Positions 53,581 through 61,790 of a DNA stretch of 64,000 nucleotides are shown here, in pieces. The stretch's first letter is position 1, and every line of letters starts with the position of its first letter. This DNA is from a bacterium D16-76 (GTDB lineage: Bacteria; Bacillota; Clostridia; Oscillospirales; Acutalibacteraceae): assembly GCA_009917445.1 (NCBI GenBank), contig QZEE01000002.1, positions 1-64,000 of the forward strand, given 5' to 3'. The translations under genes and the position numbers were made by a program. The notes beneath the pieces are model-generated. The model was not told where the DNA came from. It saw only the letters and a list, made by a program, of their open reading frames with translations, and made no database searches.

Positions 53581-55248
53581 TCAACCAGATGGTGACGGAC
53601 TTGCATTTCCGTTATTTGCAATCGTAGATTCTGTACTCTTATTAGTTGGTAACTCGCCAGGATTATTATCAACATCCTGATATTCTGGATTGTCTTTTCC
53701 AGTAACCGTAAACGATGTTTTATGAACAGGATAACGATTTTCAAAGTCTTCGTCCAATTCATAATCCATCAGAGATAAATAGTCATCAGCATTTATTCCT
53801 GTAGCGGAAATCCAAGCAAGCAGACTCCCCTTCCCTCTTGCATACAAATCAGCAAAATATTTAACTTGCTTTTCTTGATTTACAAAAGTAATTGGCAAAA
53901 CCCTAAACTCAATACGATAATTCCCATCTCTAATTACATTATAGTTGAGGCACTTATTGAGTTCTTCTACTATATCTTCAATCCATATAAACACATTACG
54001 AGAAATTATTTCAAGATTTAATGTAGCAGTCGCATAGTTACCTGTTGAACTACCACTAAGCGCAGCGCTAGAAAAACCAATTCCATCATTTACATCATCT
54101 TTTATAGCGTTCTCGTTTTCCTCATCTAGTAAAGATATGTCGGATGGTAAAAAGTCCATCTTTGTACCAGCCGCCAACGAAAAGAAAGATACGCCGTTAT
54201 CTCCGCGCTTCTGAGTTAATGCGGATTTTACGGTATTGTGTTGGGCTTGCTGCTGCTGCTTTGAGAGCGCGGATGTACCTTTTTTTTCTCCTTCTGGAAA
54301 GGTTTGATAATATATTTTATTATTCACTGTGTCTAGGACACGCCGCTTTGTATCAACAAAATATTTTGCATAATCAATATCGTCTAAAGCCGCCACTGCA
54401 AATGGGACACCATACACATCGTTTTGACCACTCTTAATTTTTGTTACGATAGTCTTTCTCCAATCCAGTCTTAACCAGTTAGCTCCATTTAACGACTCCC
54501 CATTATGATACTTATCCCATCCATCTTGGATCTGCTTAGGAAATCCAAGCAACTTTCTCTTTCTTTCATTTTCAGACATGGTATCAAAATACCGTAGGTT
54601 AAATGCTACTTCATAGCAATTATTCCTACGGCCAATAATTCTGACATATTCTATTGGAAGAGATATAACAACCGTGTTTATTCCTGCCGAATTTACTTCA
54701 GTAATATTCGAGATATCAAAATCTGTCAGCAACGATTTATGATCTACTGGAACTGTGCGTGTTTCCATATACCCAACATACATTCCATCATTTGCATCAT
54801 GGAAAATCGCATCTCTTATCACTTCTTTATATCTCATAGAACGCAAAACACTATTCATTTTGTCTGCGCTATTTCGATATCCAACCCGTTTTGCCCCCGC
54901 CTTTTTAGGCTTTGCAACTACAATATAATCAAGTGAGTGAAGACTTTTTAAACTATCAATCGCCGTTGTTACAACACCATTAGAGTAGTATGCCCATTTT
55001 GCCCATTGACGTAACTGAGTTATATGATTCATTGGGTCTTGGGCCATAATTGATATTTCTTCGGTAGAATACGGTGATACGCCCCTAGAATTTGAATTTA
55101 TAAAACCCATATGCAAAGATCCAAGCCCAGCGTTAAATTCATAAGATGATTCTTTTTCTGCGTTTACTTCATTATATCCAGGTGTTGCCTCCGTTGGATT
55201 GGCAGAATCTCTTTTTTTTGAAAAAAAACTAAAACGCGAACCCGCCAT
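53581..55248 (-). CDS. Portal protein
   Basis: About 555 residues (ATG 55248, with GGGGGTGAA nine bases upstream). It lies directly downstream of the terminase gene. The sequence shows the helical wing and stem-type layout of portals, including NHITQLRQWAKWAYYSNGVV and EYVRIIGRRNNCYEVAFNLRYF. The C-terminus is Asn/Ser/Pro-rich. It forms the dodecameric DNA channel. SPbeta YonE is the positional equivalent. Confidence 0.75.
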   Translation of the reverse strand: MAGSRFSFFSKKRDSANPTEATPGYNEVNAEKESSYEFNAGLGSLHMGFINSNSRGVSPYSTEEISIMAQDPMNHITQLRQWAKWAYYSNGVVTTAIDSLKSLHSLDYIVVAKPKKAGAKRVGYRNSADKMNSVLRSMRYKEVIRDAIFHDANDGMYVGYMETRTVPVDHKSLLTDFDISNITEVNSAGINTVVISLPIEYVRIIGRRNNCYEVAFNLRYFDTMSENERKRKLLGFPKQIQDGWDKYHNGESLNGANWLRLDWRKTIVTKIKSGQNDVYGVPFAVAALDDIDYAKYFVDTKRRVLDTVNNKIYYQTFPEGEKKGTSALSKQQQQAQHNTVKSALTQKRGDNGVSFFSLAAGTKMDFLPSDISLLDEENENAIKDDVNDGIGFSSAALSGSSTGNYATATLNLEIISRNVFIWIEDIVEELNKCLNYNVIRDGNYRIEFRVLPITFVNQEKQVKYFADLYARGKGSLLAWISATGINADDYLSLMDYELDEDFENRYPVHKTSFTVTGKDNPEYQDVDNNPGELPTNKSTESTIANNGNASPSPSG

Positions 55249-55263
55249 TTTTATCTTCACCCC

Positions 55264-57063
55264 CTAATTATAAAATGTAACGAACTCGTAATCTTCATTA
55301 TCTGAATGCAAATCATTCTCAAGTAATTCTATGAAATAGTTACCATATGATACCGATGTATATCTATCCTTCCTAGCACCTGGCCTTTCCTCTATCTTGA
55401 TAGCGCCAGTCTGATTCATAACCGTATAATCCAATGCTATCATTTCGTTGATAAGAGCAACTGTTTCTAAGAACGGTCTTTCATAGAATACTTGTTCTTC
55501 AACATCAAGATTTTCATAACCCTTTACAAGACGCTGTAGTTCTTCCGTTCCCTCTTGATTGTTTACCATCAGCTCAATCATACTACTTTCAAGAGTATTT
55601 CTCATACAAACAGCGATCTTACTATTTGTTTCTAATTGAGCCTTGACAGAAAACACTACCGGATCTTGCCCCGCAATAATAATTCGGTTTCTCAATTTTT
55701 CGTCATTCATACAAGTCCATGGAGGATATTCAACATTACGTTCCTCATCGTAAAGAACTTTTGCAAGAGCATCGAAAACGCTTACACCAGCGTTCCTTGT
55801 ATCAAGCACACAATAATCAGCATCAAAATCCGAAAATAGCTGCTTAATTCTAATTGCCTGCTTTGTTGTTTCAAACTCAGTTTGAGTTTCAATGTATAGG
55901 ACTTGTCTCCGATATCCTTGCTTAATCCTAATCTGTTCTCCGCTGGAATCGGTTGCCTTATATTCTTTACTTTCTGGTAAAGCGCGAATCAGGCTAAAAA
56001 TAGAATTATCGTTACCAGATCCACCCTCTGGCGCAATATCGCACGATACTATACGAATTTCGCCTTTCTGCTTTGGTATTGTTTCTTTTGGCTTGATCCT
56101 CGATAAGACATCTTCATTCTTACGTGGATAAAACGGACGTTTTAATACACGGTTTTTATTTAACATGTCATATGTAAAATAAGCATGGGCGTTTTCTGCA
56201 ATCATCTGATTTTCATACTCAATCGCCCAGGCCATACTATCTAGTTTCTGACGTTCCTTGATTAAGAAACTTCTTGTTTTTATTTTATGCTTTAGCGCAA
56301 TACTATAATCCATCGCAATAAGGATAGATGAATCCTTTTGCAACATATCCTTCATGAATGTTTTCATAGTAGTCCACATCCAATGGTTTTTATACCAGGC
56401 TGAACTAATATATATTTCTTTAGGCTCTTCTAATAGTTCCTCATATTCATCTAACTCCATATAAGGAACTTGTCTAGCAAATAGAAATGGTGACAAAACC
56501 GTATCAATAATATTTTTTACAATCATACGGAACTCTTCGTATATCATAACTGTAGCACGATATCCGCGAGAATTTTCATTTGCCGCCACAACTATAATTG
56601 AACTTCCATTGTGAAATACTACCTCAATTTCGTTTTGACTGTCTTTAATCGTGAGTATTTCTTGTTCAAGTAAAGGAGATCTTGGTAGTATCTCTTTCTT
56701 TATTTTTTCTGACACAATAAGACGCGCCTGCTTTTTGGTTGCCGATGCTACAACAATCCTAGCACCAGGACGTAAAATTGCCTCTTTACAAGCGTATACT
56801 GCAATAATAAATGATTTTGCTGCGCTTCGAGCCGCTACAATACAAATGCTAGGATATATATCCATTAAAAACAAAATAATATGCTGGTATAAGTGGAGTA
56901 CAATTCCAAAATACCTTTGTACAAACCTGCTTGGATTCCTTCTCCAAAATGTTATCCAATCAATTAGGCGTAGTACACGATCTTGATTTCCCAAATACTG
57001 AGTACTTGAAAAATGTGTATGCAGATTTTTTTGACGTTTATCTGCAACTTTATCATAGTTCAT
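55264..57063 (-). CDS. terL: Terminase large subunit
   Basis: The 599-residue packaging motor has a Walker-A-like box AARSAAKS (77-84) and Walker B VMIYEEF (172-178). The nuclease domain contains IVSCDIAPEGGSGNDNS with its first Asp and CVLDTRNAGVSVF further on. It cuts and pumps the genome into the prohead through the portal encoded next. It corresponds to SPbeta YonF in position. Confidence 0.9.
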   Translation of the reverse strand: MNYDKVADKRQKNLHTHFSSTQYLGNQDRVLRLIDWITFWRRNPSRFVQRYFGIVLHLYQHIILFLMDIYPSICIVAARSAAKSFIIAVYACKEAILRPGARIVVASATKKQARLIVSEKIKKEILPRSPLLEQEILTIKDSQNEIEVVFHNGSSIIVVAANENSRGYRATVMIYEEFRMIVKNIIDTVLSPFLFARQVPYMELDEYEELLEEPKEIYISSAWYKNHWMWTTMKTFMKDMLQKDSSILIAMDYSIALKHKIKTRSFLIKERQKLDSMAWAIEYENQMIAENAHAYFTYDMLNKNRVLKRPFYPRKNEDVLSRIKPKETIPKQKGEIRIVSCDIAPEGGSGNDNSIFSLIRALPESKEYKATDSSGEQIRIKQGYRRQVLYIETQTEFETTKQAIRIKQLFSDFDADYCVLDTRNAGVSVFDALAKVLYDEERNVEYPPWTCMNDEKLRNRIIIAGQDPVVFSVKAQLETNSKIAVCMRNTLESSMIELMVNNQEGTEELQRLVKGYENLDVEEQVFYERPFLETVALINEMIALDYTVMNQTGAIKIEERPGARKDRYTSVSYGNYFIELLENDLHSDNEDYEFVTFYN

Positions 57064-58047
57064 TTATTCCTCCGAACCTGACAAGTTAAATTCCTTATCA
57101 AGTTCCTTAGACCCAGTTAAAATATTACGCAATGGACGCGCCATAAAACGTGTAATATACTCTTTTAGTTTATCAAAATCTGCATATAATTTTTTGTCTT
57201 TATAATATTCAGCGGGACAATAATCCTCAATATCCCTAATCAGAACACCTAAAGGAGAGAGTTCAACATCCGCCTCCGCTTTCTTTTTTCTGTCCTCTAT
57301 TTCTGTCGTAGCAGCTTCAATATATCCCTTATAAGCATTTGCCAGAGCGCCAACGCCATTTGCGCTTGTCTGAACACTAACTTGCAAATTATATTTTAAA
57401 TAGCACAAAGAAGTATATAGTTCCTCTTGTCTTTTATCGATTGGCTCTCCATACTTTTCAACCCAGCTATTGTATTCGTTTTCCATAACCTTGTAGGCAT
57501 TATCATCAAAACCCAATCCGAAGCGCCTTATTGTCTCTTCACTGATTTCTATATCCTGATTATTGACAGCATCATCTATGCTTTCTGCATTCTCTACTTG
57601 CGCTTCCCATCTTCTAATCAGTGTATCAGAATATGTTTCACCCGCAGTTTGATTCAAATTAAGCTTTGACACATATGCGCTCATACGATTTCTATTTGCG
57701 GTAATTTTTCGAGATGCATCCCAAGCCGTTTCATCCAGAACCATATCTGTTATCTGGCAGATTCTTTCAGCCGCAGCATATTCGTCCTTATCGAAAAACT
57801 TTACATATTGCTCATATAGCTTATATAAGCATTTCTTGCAAATTGTCATGTAGCCATTATTACCTTCATATATAGGGGATTTTGACACATTAAAATTCCC
57901 TTCCTGCTTTGCATACTTGTGTCCACAGCAAGAACATCTATATGTTTCGTCAGTAACAACTGGCGACTCGATCTGTGAAAGCTTTGCATTCTTGTCAACT
58001 TTAACTATACTTGAAATAGGTTTCTTCAACTGCTTTTTTGCCGCCAA
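57064..58047 (-). CDS. Probable terminase small-subunit-like protein (YonG position)
   Basis: About 327 residues with an N-terminal zinc-binding pattern (CSCCGHKYAK... ICKKCLYKLYEQY, about 40-85) and a helical remainder. It directly precedes terL. The TTG at 58047 has GAGAGG upstream and gives MAAKKQLKKP. Small terminases bind the packaging start; that is inferred from position and the SPbeta-like order. Confidence 0.6.
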   Translation of the reverse strand: MAAKKQLKKPISSIVKVDKNAKLSQIESPVVTDETYRCSCCGHKYAKQEGNFNVSKSPIYEGNNGYMTICKKCLYKLYEQYVKFFDKDEYAAAERICQITDMVLDETAWDASRKITANRNRMSAYVSKLNLNQTAGETYSDTLIRRWEAQVENAESIDDAVNNQDIEISEETIRRFGLGFDDNAYKVMENEYNSWVEKYGEPIDKRQEELYTSLCYLKYNLQVSVQTSANGVGALANAYKGYIEAATTEIEDRKKKAEADVELSPLGVLIRDIEDYCPAEYYKDKKLYADFDKLKEYITRFMARPLRNILTGSKELDKEFNLSGSEE

Positions 58048-58072
58048 TATAATCACCTCTCATTTTTGCACA

Positions 58073-58099
58073 TAAAAAAATCCAGCATTATGCTGGATT
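58073..58099 (-). terminator. Terminator of the tRNA operon
   Basis: Perfect 9-bp stem AATCCAGCA / TGCTGGATT followed on the minus strand by a run of seven or eight Ts. It separates the tRNA array from the terminase genes. Confidence 0.9.
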
Positions 58100-58115
58100 A
58101 AATAATAAATATTTA

Positions 58116-58184
58116 AGTTCTGGTGGGACTCGAACCCACGGCATACCTCCTGGCGCGGTGCTCTACCGACTGAGCTACAGAACC
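58116..58184 (-). tRNA. Degenerate tRNA (anticodon not assignable)
   Basis: Good acceptor stem (GGTTCTG / CAGAACT), D-arm and T-arm (GTGGG TTCGAGT CCCAC), but only 20 nt lie between D-arm and T-stem, and no 5-bp anticodon stem can be formed. It is 69 nt long with no encoded CCA. Probably a decaying tRNA. Confidence 0.55.
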
Positions 58185-58307
58185 ATATATGACAGGCTTA
58201 ACGTACCTGTAGGCTATTGCTTTTGAGACAAAATGTCAACGTAGCTTTTTAAGTCGCGTATTCATACGGACAGTACCATAACTAAGGAATGCTGATTTAA
58301 CAGTGGA

Positions 58308-58380
58308 GGCTCCGGTGAGACTCGAACCCACGACATACAGCTTAACAGGCTGCCGTTCTAACCATCTGGACTACAGAGCC
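58308..58380 (-). tRNA. tRNA-Asn (anticodon GTT)
   Basis: Acceptor GGCTCTG/CGGAGCC, anticodon arm GCAGC CTGTTAA GCTGT, T-loop TTCGAGT. CCA not encoded. The gaps 58,185-58,307 and 58,381-58,496 hold only small hairpins. Confidence 0.93.
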
Positions 58381-58496
58381 ATATATTTAGCCAGCCTCCG
58401 AAAAAGTGTGTGTATACCCACTACAGTTTTATTGTATTTGTTTGTAGATGATCAATTTACAACCCTCATACAATAACATACTGAACTGGCCTTTTT

Positions 58497-58572
58497 TGGT
58501 GCGCCCAGAGGGACTTGAACCCTCGACCTACCGCTTAAAAGGCGGTTACTCTACCAACTGAGTTATAGGCAC
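58497..58572 (-). tRNA. tRNA-Lys (anticodon TTT)
   Basis: Anticodon arm ACCGC CTTTTAA GCGGT, T-loop TTCAAGT, encoded CCA. The spacer 58,573-58,760 has a GGCATAC/GTATGCC hairpin at 58,579-58,620 and no gene. Confidence 0.95.
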
Positions 58573-58760
58573 ATATTTGGCATACTTTTTCAGACTCTCG
58601 AAGTTCCGTTGAGGTATGCCAGCCCGCCGCGCTCCTGATCGGCTGTGCCGCTTTGCTTACAGCGTTTAGGTTTGCTATCGTGTTTCCTACGCCAGATTTT
58701 CACTGGAGGGTGCGACCCCATATCTCTAAATATTTAGAAATCCACATTTTAAATTTAAAC

Positions 58761-59144
58761 TTAATCCTCGCTAGTCGGTAAAAAATGAGGATTTTCTGGA
58801 TAAAACAAGATATTTCCAGATTTGATTGTGCCACAATATGAACACCACTCATATGGCCCAATATGTTTAAAATGATGCTTACCTTCAACACACAATTTTT
58901 GCTTTGCTAAAGCTTCATCGCATCTTTTTATTGATTCTTCTCTTTTGGAAATTGAGAATAAACCCCAAGGGTTTTTGTCTGATCCTATTTCATTTGGATC
59001 ACAATCCCACTCATACCCATCTACTGGATATAATTCGTCTAGTGATTCCACCTTCTCAAATAACGCTAGTTGCGATTTATAAACATCATCTAAGACATCC
59101 TGGATTGAAGGATATTTTTGCAACACTTCTTCCCATATACTCAT
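58761..59144 (-). CDS. Hypothetical zinc-ribbon protein inside the tRNA array
   Basis: 127 residues. It is acidic and ends with CVEGKHHFKHIGPYEWCSYC, a likely C/H zinc site (C-x-x-C with upstream Cys and His). It lies in the same orientation as the tRNAs and would be carried on the same transcript. I do not recognise a family. Confidence 0.65.
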   Translation of the reverse strand: MSIWEEVLQKYPSIQDVLDDVYKSQLALFEKVESLDELYPVDGYEWDCDPNEIGSDKNPWGLFSISKREESIKRCDEALAKQKLCVEGKHHFKHIGPYEWCSYCGTIKSGNILFYPENPHFLPTSED

Positions 59145-59171
59145 AATACATCTCCTATTACAAAAGTAGAA

Positions 59172-59258
59172 TGGTAGGGAATATAGGATTTGAACCTATT
59201 AAGCCCGAAGGCAACAGATTTACAGTCTGCCGCAGCTCTCCAACTCTGCCGATTCCCT
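59172..59258 (-). tRNA. tRNA-Tyr (anticodon GTA)
   Basis: Class II tRNA with long variable arm (TTGCCTTCGGGC region), anticodon loop CTGTAAA, T-loop TTCAAAT, encoded CCA. Confidence 0.95.
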
Positions 59259-59263
59259 ATATA

Positions 59264-59351
59264 TGGAGCGGGAGGTAACGGAGTCAAACCGTTTCTCTAT
59301 AGATATGGAGCATATGACATACCTACAGTGTTTTGCGTAAACTATCCCGCT
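59264..59351 (-). ncRNA. tRNA-like element with extended central stem
   Basis: Acceptor-like stem AGCGGGA/TCCCGCT (7 bp), a short GTTT/AAAC hairpin in the D-arm position, a T-arm-like hairpin (AACGG TTTGACT CCGTT), and CCA after the stem. The central arm is an 11-bp stem, CTGTAGGTATG/CATATCTATAG, with a 10-nt loop TCATATGCTC, twice the normal anticodon stem. Both wobble pairs are G-U only on the minus strand. It abuts tRNA-Ser by one base. Not a standard tRNA. Confidence 0.6.
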
Positions 59352-59438
59352 GGCGATGGAGGTAGGATTTGAACCCACGGAGCATTACGCCCTCCTGTTT
59401 TCAAGACAGGTGCATTAGACCAACTCTGCCACTCCACC
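59351..59438 (-). tRNA. tRNA-Ser (anticodon TGA)
   Basis: Class II tRNA: acceptor GGTGGAG/CTCCATC, anticodon arm CCTGT CTTGAAA ACAGG, long variable arm, encoded GCCA end. Confidence 0.95.
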
Positions 59439-59441
59439 ATA

Positions 59442-59627
59442 TTATTCATCCCAAGGTATTTTATCTTCTAAATCAAACGGCAAACTTGCAACCGCACATT
59501 TAGCAAAACCACCCTTTACCTTGTGCCATAATGTAAACTTCTTTCTTTCTGGATTCTGGGATATAACATACTCATCACCAGATACAGTTCTACATGTCAT
59601 CAATGGGCCAGATTCAGATGATGGCAA
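59442..59627 (-). CDS. Small protein within the tRNA array
   Basis: About 61 residues from a TTG at 59627; a slightly upstream non-ATG start after AGAGGAT is possible. The sequence (TCRTVSGDEYVISQNPERKKFTLW) looks like a small beta-rich phage protein. It lies between tRNA-Ser and tRNA-Glu in the same orientation. Not recognised. Confidence 0.45.
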   Translation of the reverse strand: MPSSESGPLMTCRTVSGDEYVISQNPERKKFTLWHKVKGGFAKCAVASLPFDLEDKIPWDE

Positions 59628-59686
59628 CTTTCTAATAATTTTATCCTCTATGATTTTTCACTCCATTTACATATTTGTGTTAATAT

Positions 59687-59762
59687 TGGTGACACCAGCG
59701 GGATTTGAACCCACACTCTCCGACTTGAAAGGACGGCGGCTTAACCATTCGCCTATGGTGCC
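59687..59762 (-). tRNA. tRNA-Glu (anticodon TTC)
   Basis: Acceptor GGCACCA/TGGTGTC, anticodon loop CTTTCAA on stem CCGTC/GTCGG with a U-U mismatch, T-loop TTCAAAT, encoded CCA. Confidence 0.92.
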
Positions 59763-59765
59763 ATA

Positions 59766-59856
59766 TGGATGGGGTGACTGGATTTGAACCAGCGTGCGAA
59801 CACTGCTGTTCTTGTCAGAGTCAAAGTCTGATGCCTTACCACTTGGCGACACCCCA
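59766..59856 (-). tRNA. tRNA-Gln (anticodon TTG) with long variable arm
   Basis: Core matches normal tRNA-Gln (TGGGGTG/CACCCCA, anticodon arm TCAGA CTTTGAC TCTGA), and CCA is encoded. The variable region is 21 nt and contains a 5-bp hairpin GAACA GCAG TGTTC, a class II feature never expected in tRNA-Gln. Length 91 nt. Confidence 0.85.
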
Positions 59857-59869
59857 ATATAAAATTATC

Positions 59870-59898
59870 TTGCAAAAGATGGTGTTATGTGATATAAT
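59870..59898 (+). promoter_or_regulatory. Plus-strand promoter inside the tRNA array
   Basis: TTGCAA (59870-59875), 17-bp spacer, TATAAT (59893-59898). It drives the 70-codon gene that follows. Confidence 0.8.
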
Positions 59899-59933
59899 AA
59901 CCACACAATATTTATCTCTTGGAGGTACATCAA

Positions 59934-60146
59934 ATGAGCGAAGAAGTAAAGGCCACAAAAAGAGCAAAACGCACAACTGAACAACGCATTCAAGACCAAA
60001 TTGATAAAATTGATGTAAAAATTGCCGAGCTTCAAAAGAAAAAGGAGGAACTGCTTAAACCATTAAAAGCAAAAGAGTTGATAGAAAAAGCAGCAACTTC
60101 TATGTCGCTTGAAGAACTCGCAGAAAAACTTGGTATAGACCTCTAA
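59934..60146 (+). CDS. Small coiled-coil protein on the opposite strand
   Basis: 70 residues starting MSEEVKATKRAKRTTEQR, with a long charged coiled coil (KIDVKIAELQKKKEELL) and a C-terminal helix-turn (SMSLEELAEKLGIDL) that could be a short HTH-like module. It has a consensus promoter, a GGAGG ribosome site, and its own terminator. The gene reads against the tRNA operon, so it might be expressed in the lysogen. Function unknown. Confidence 0.75.
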   Translation: MSEEVKATKRAKRTTEQRIQDQIDKIDVKIAELQKKKEELLKPLKAKELIEKAATSMSLEELAEKLGIDL

Positions 60147-60153
60147 TCGCATC

Positions 60154-60177
60154 GCCTCGCCTTTTGGTGGGGCTTTG
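60154..60177 (+). terminator. Terminator of the opposite-strand gene
   Basis: Stem GCCTCGCC / GGTGGGGC with two G-T pairs, loop TTTT, then TTT. Confidence 0.65.
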
Positions 60178-60262
<85 letters not shown>

Positions 60263-60265
60263 ATT

Positions 60266-60341
60266 TGGAGTGAGAAACGGGACTTGAACCCGCAACATCC
60301 GACTTGGAAGGACGGCGCTCTACCAGTTGAGCTATTCTCAC
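60266..60341 (-). tRNA. tRNA-Gly (anticodon TCC)
   Basis: Acceptor GTGAGAA/TTCTCAC, anticodon loop CTTCCAA on stem CCGTC/GTCGG with a U-U mismatch, encoded CCA. The spacer 60,342-60,478 has small hairpins only. Confidence 0.93.
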
Positions 60342-60481
60342 ATATAACCAGCTTACAGCGCTGGTCGTGCTGCCAACTCTCCGCTGTTTGGGCGCGGCGG
60401 TTTCATCGAAAACCTGCTAAACTTCATCGCTGCCAGATTGCGAAGGTTTCTATTCTACATAATTATTATGTAGTGGGCATG

Positions 60482-60552
60482 GGGGCGGAGGCGGGAATCG
60501 AACCCGCATCTACAGCTTATGAGGCTGTCAAGGCACCTTTCCTCTACTCCGC
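60482..60552 (-). tRNA. tRNA-Met (anticodon CAT)
   Basis: Anticodon arm ACAGC CTCATAA GCTGT and T-arm GCGGG TTCGATT CCCGC. Acceptor AGCGGAG/CTCCGCC has an A1-C72 mismatch, as in initiator tRNAs. Could also be a lysidine-modified Ile tRNA. Exact 3' end is uncertain. Confidence 0.85.
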
Positions 60553-60706
60553 TATAAGTAGCCAAAAAAAGGCTACGAGAGTGATGCTGTTTTTCATTTT
60601 CATTATGAGTGAAGTATATTGCTGTAAGCATCACATATGGGACACATTTTAAGAATGATATTTTAACAGAATATTCCTTAAAGTATGTTTGCTGTAAGTG
60701 TCCCCA

Positions 60707-60782
60707 TGGTCTGAGTGGCGAGGCTCGAACTCACGGCCTCTGCATCCCAAATGCAGCGCTCTACCGACTGAGCTACACCCAG
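60707..60782 (-). tRNA. tRNA-Pro (anticodon TGG)
   Basis: Acceptor CTGGGTG/CACTCAG, anticodon loop TTTGGGA, T-loop TTCGAGC, encoded CCA. A 9-bp hairpin (ATCGCCTAA/TTAGGCGAT) lies just upstream at 60,787-60,822. Confidence 0.95.
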
Positions 60783-61036
60783 ATGTATCGCCTAACAAGT
60801 CAACAATGAAATATTAGGCGATGTGTTTTTACTGCGTAAGATGATTTTTTCACCGGATAGCCTATTTTGTGCATTGATAATTTGCCGCTTGTCATACAAC
60901 TATACACATTGTACCGCCTAAGCTAACCAGCGGAGCTACGTTTTTTGGCAGGAATGATAGCTCGGCACCACGCAGTCATAGAATAAAACCACTCAAGCAA
61001 ATCTCTCCTTGCAAAGTATTTTAGTACGTCCTAGCA

Positions 61037-61613
61037 CTTAATCTTTAAATCATATTTATGGCTGGATCTTCACCCTACCTCCATTACCTTCCTTATTATT
61101 CTGCCACTGGGGAGATAAGTCTGAGCTTCGGGGAGCGACCCCTAACTTCTTACCCCGACACATATTGTGTCAAACCCACACAAGAATGTTTACTTGCAAA
61201 TTTCACCGACCATTCAGAATTACTATTTTAATCATTATATAATAGATTCATCTAAATTGTCATACGGCTACTTTAACCAGCGACTTTCGCTATAGTCAGA
61301 TTTCTCCAACATCAAGACAGAGCGCATTATCGGTTTTACCTCCGTCATAGCGGCTACCACACCACTACCCCATAGGCTTATTCTCCACTGGAGCGTCTAT
61401 TGTTGCGCCCGAAAGCTCTGTGCATTATAAGACGATAACTCTTGGCGATATACGTTTTTGTTGGTAGTTTCTACCTTCCTAATGTATATCACTATACACT
61501 AGCAGCCATCCACCAAAGTATCCTTTGGATTCAAACTGAAAGTACCGCACACCTCGGAGTGCTGGTAACACTTTGTTCACCGAGTTAGCCATAAACATGA
61601 TTTAAAGATTAAG
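61037..61613 (-). ncRNA. Large structured RNA, ROOL-like (alternatively GOLLD)
   Basis: A 577-nt region without coding capacity is closed by a 27-bp helix: 61,037-61,063 pairs with 61,587-61,613 with one wobble that is G-U only on the minus strand. Many internal hairpins occur (CCAAAG/CTTTGG, GACACA/TGTGTC, GGTAG/CTACC, CTCGG/CCGAG). It sits inside a phage tRNA operon between tRNA-Thr and tRNA-Pro. Size near 580 nt and phage/tRNA context match ROOL RNAs; GOLLD RNAs are longer. Assignment needs a covariance search. Confidence 0.65.
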
Positions 61614-61630
61614 TTGTCAAAGATCATTGA

Positions 61631-61703
61631 AGCTGGCGAAGGGATTTGAACCCATGGCATACGCATTACAGGTGCGTTGCTCTACCAACTGAGCTACGCC
61701 AGC
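61631..61703 (-). tRNA. tRNA-Thr (anticodon TGT)
   Basis: Acceptor GCTGGCG/CGCCAGC, anticodon arm ACGCA CCTGTAA TGCGT, T-loop TTCAAAT. First tRNA of the operon; CCA not encoded. Confidence 0.95.
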
Positions 61704-61708
61704 AAATC

Positions 61709-61776
61709 ATTTAATGCGCTGCTATGTTTATAGTATAGCATAACACGGTGCATTTGTCAATAGCAGCGCATTAAAT
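61709..61776 (-). promoter_or_regulatory. Promoter of the tRNA operon framed by a 17-bp inverted repeat
   Basis: TTGACA (61760-61755), exactly 17 bp, TATACT (61737-61732): close to consensus for the host sigma factor. A perfect 17-bp inverted repeat occupies 61,709-61,725 and 61,760-61,776. One arm covers the probable start point and the other the upstream edge of the -35 box, so a repressor site is likely. Confidence 0.8.
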
Positions 61777-61790
61777 TTTTTAAAAAATTT

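Noticed and set aside
59264-59351. tRNA-Sec reading of the tRNA-like element because TCA occurs in its central loop
   Set aside because: The acceptor is 7 bp, not 8, the central stem is 11 bp, and no long variable arm is present. No selenocysteine system is visible nearby.
60840-61620. CRISPR array or tandem-repeat array in the 780-bp gap
   Set aside because: No repeated unit with spacers occurs; the repeats found are inverted and form an RNA fold.
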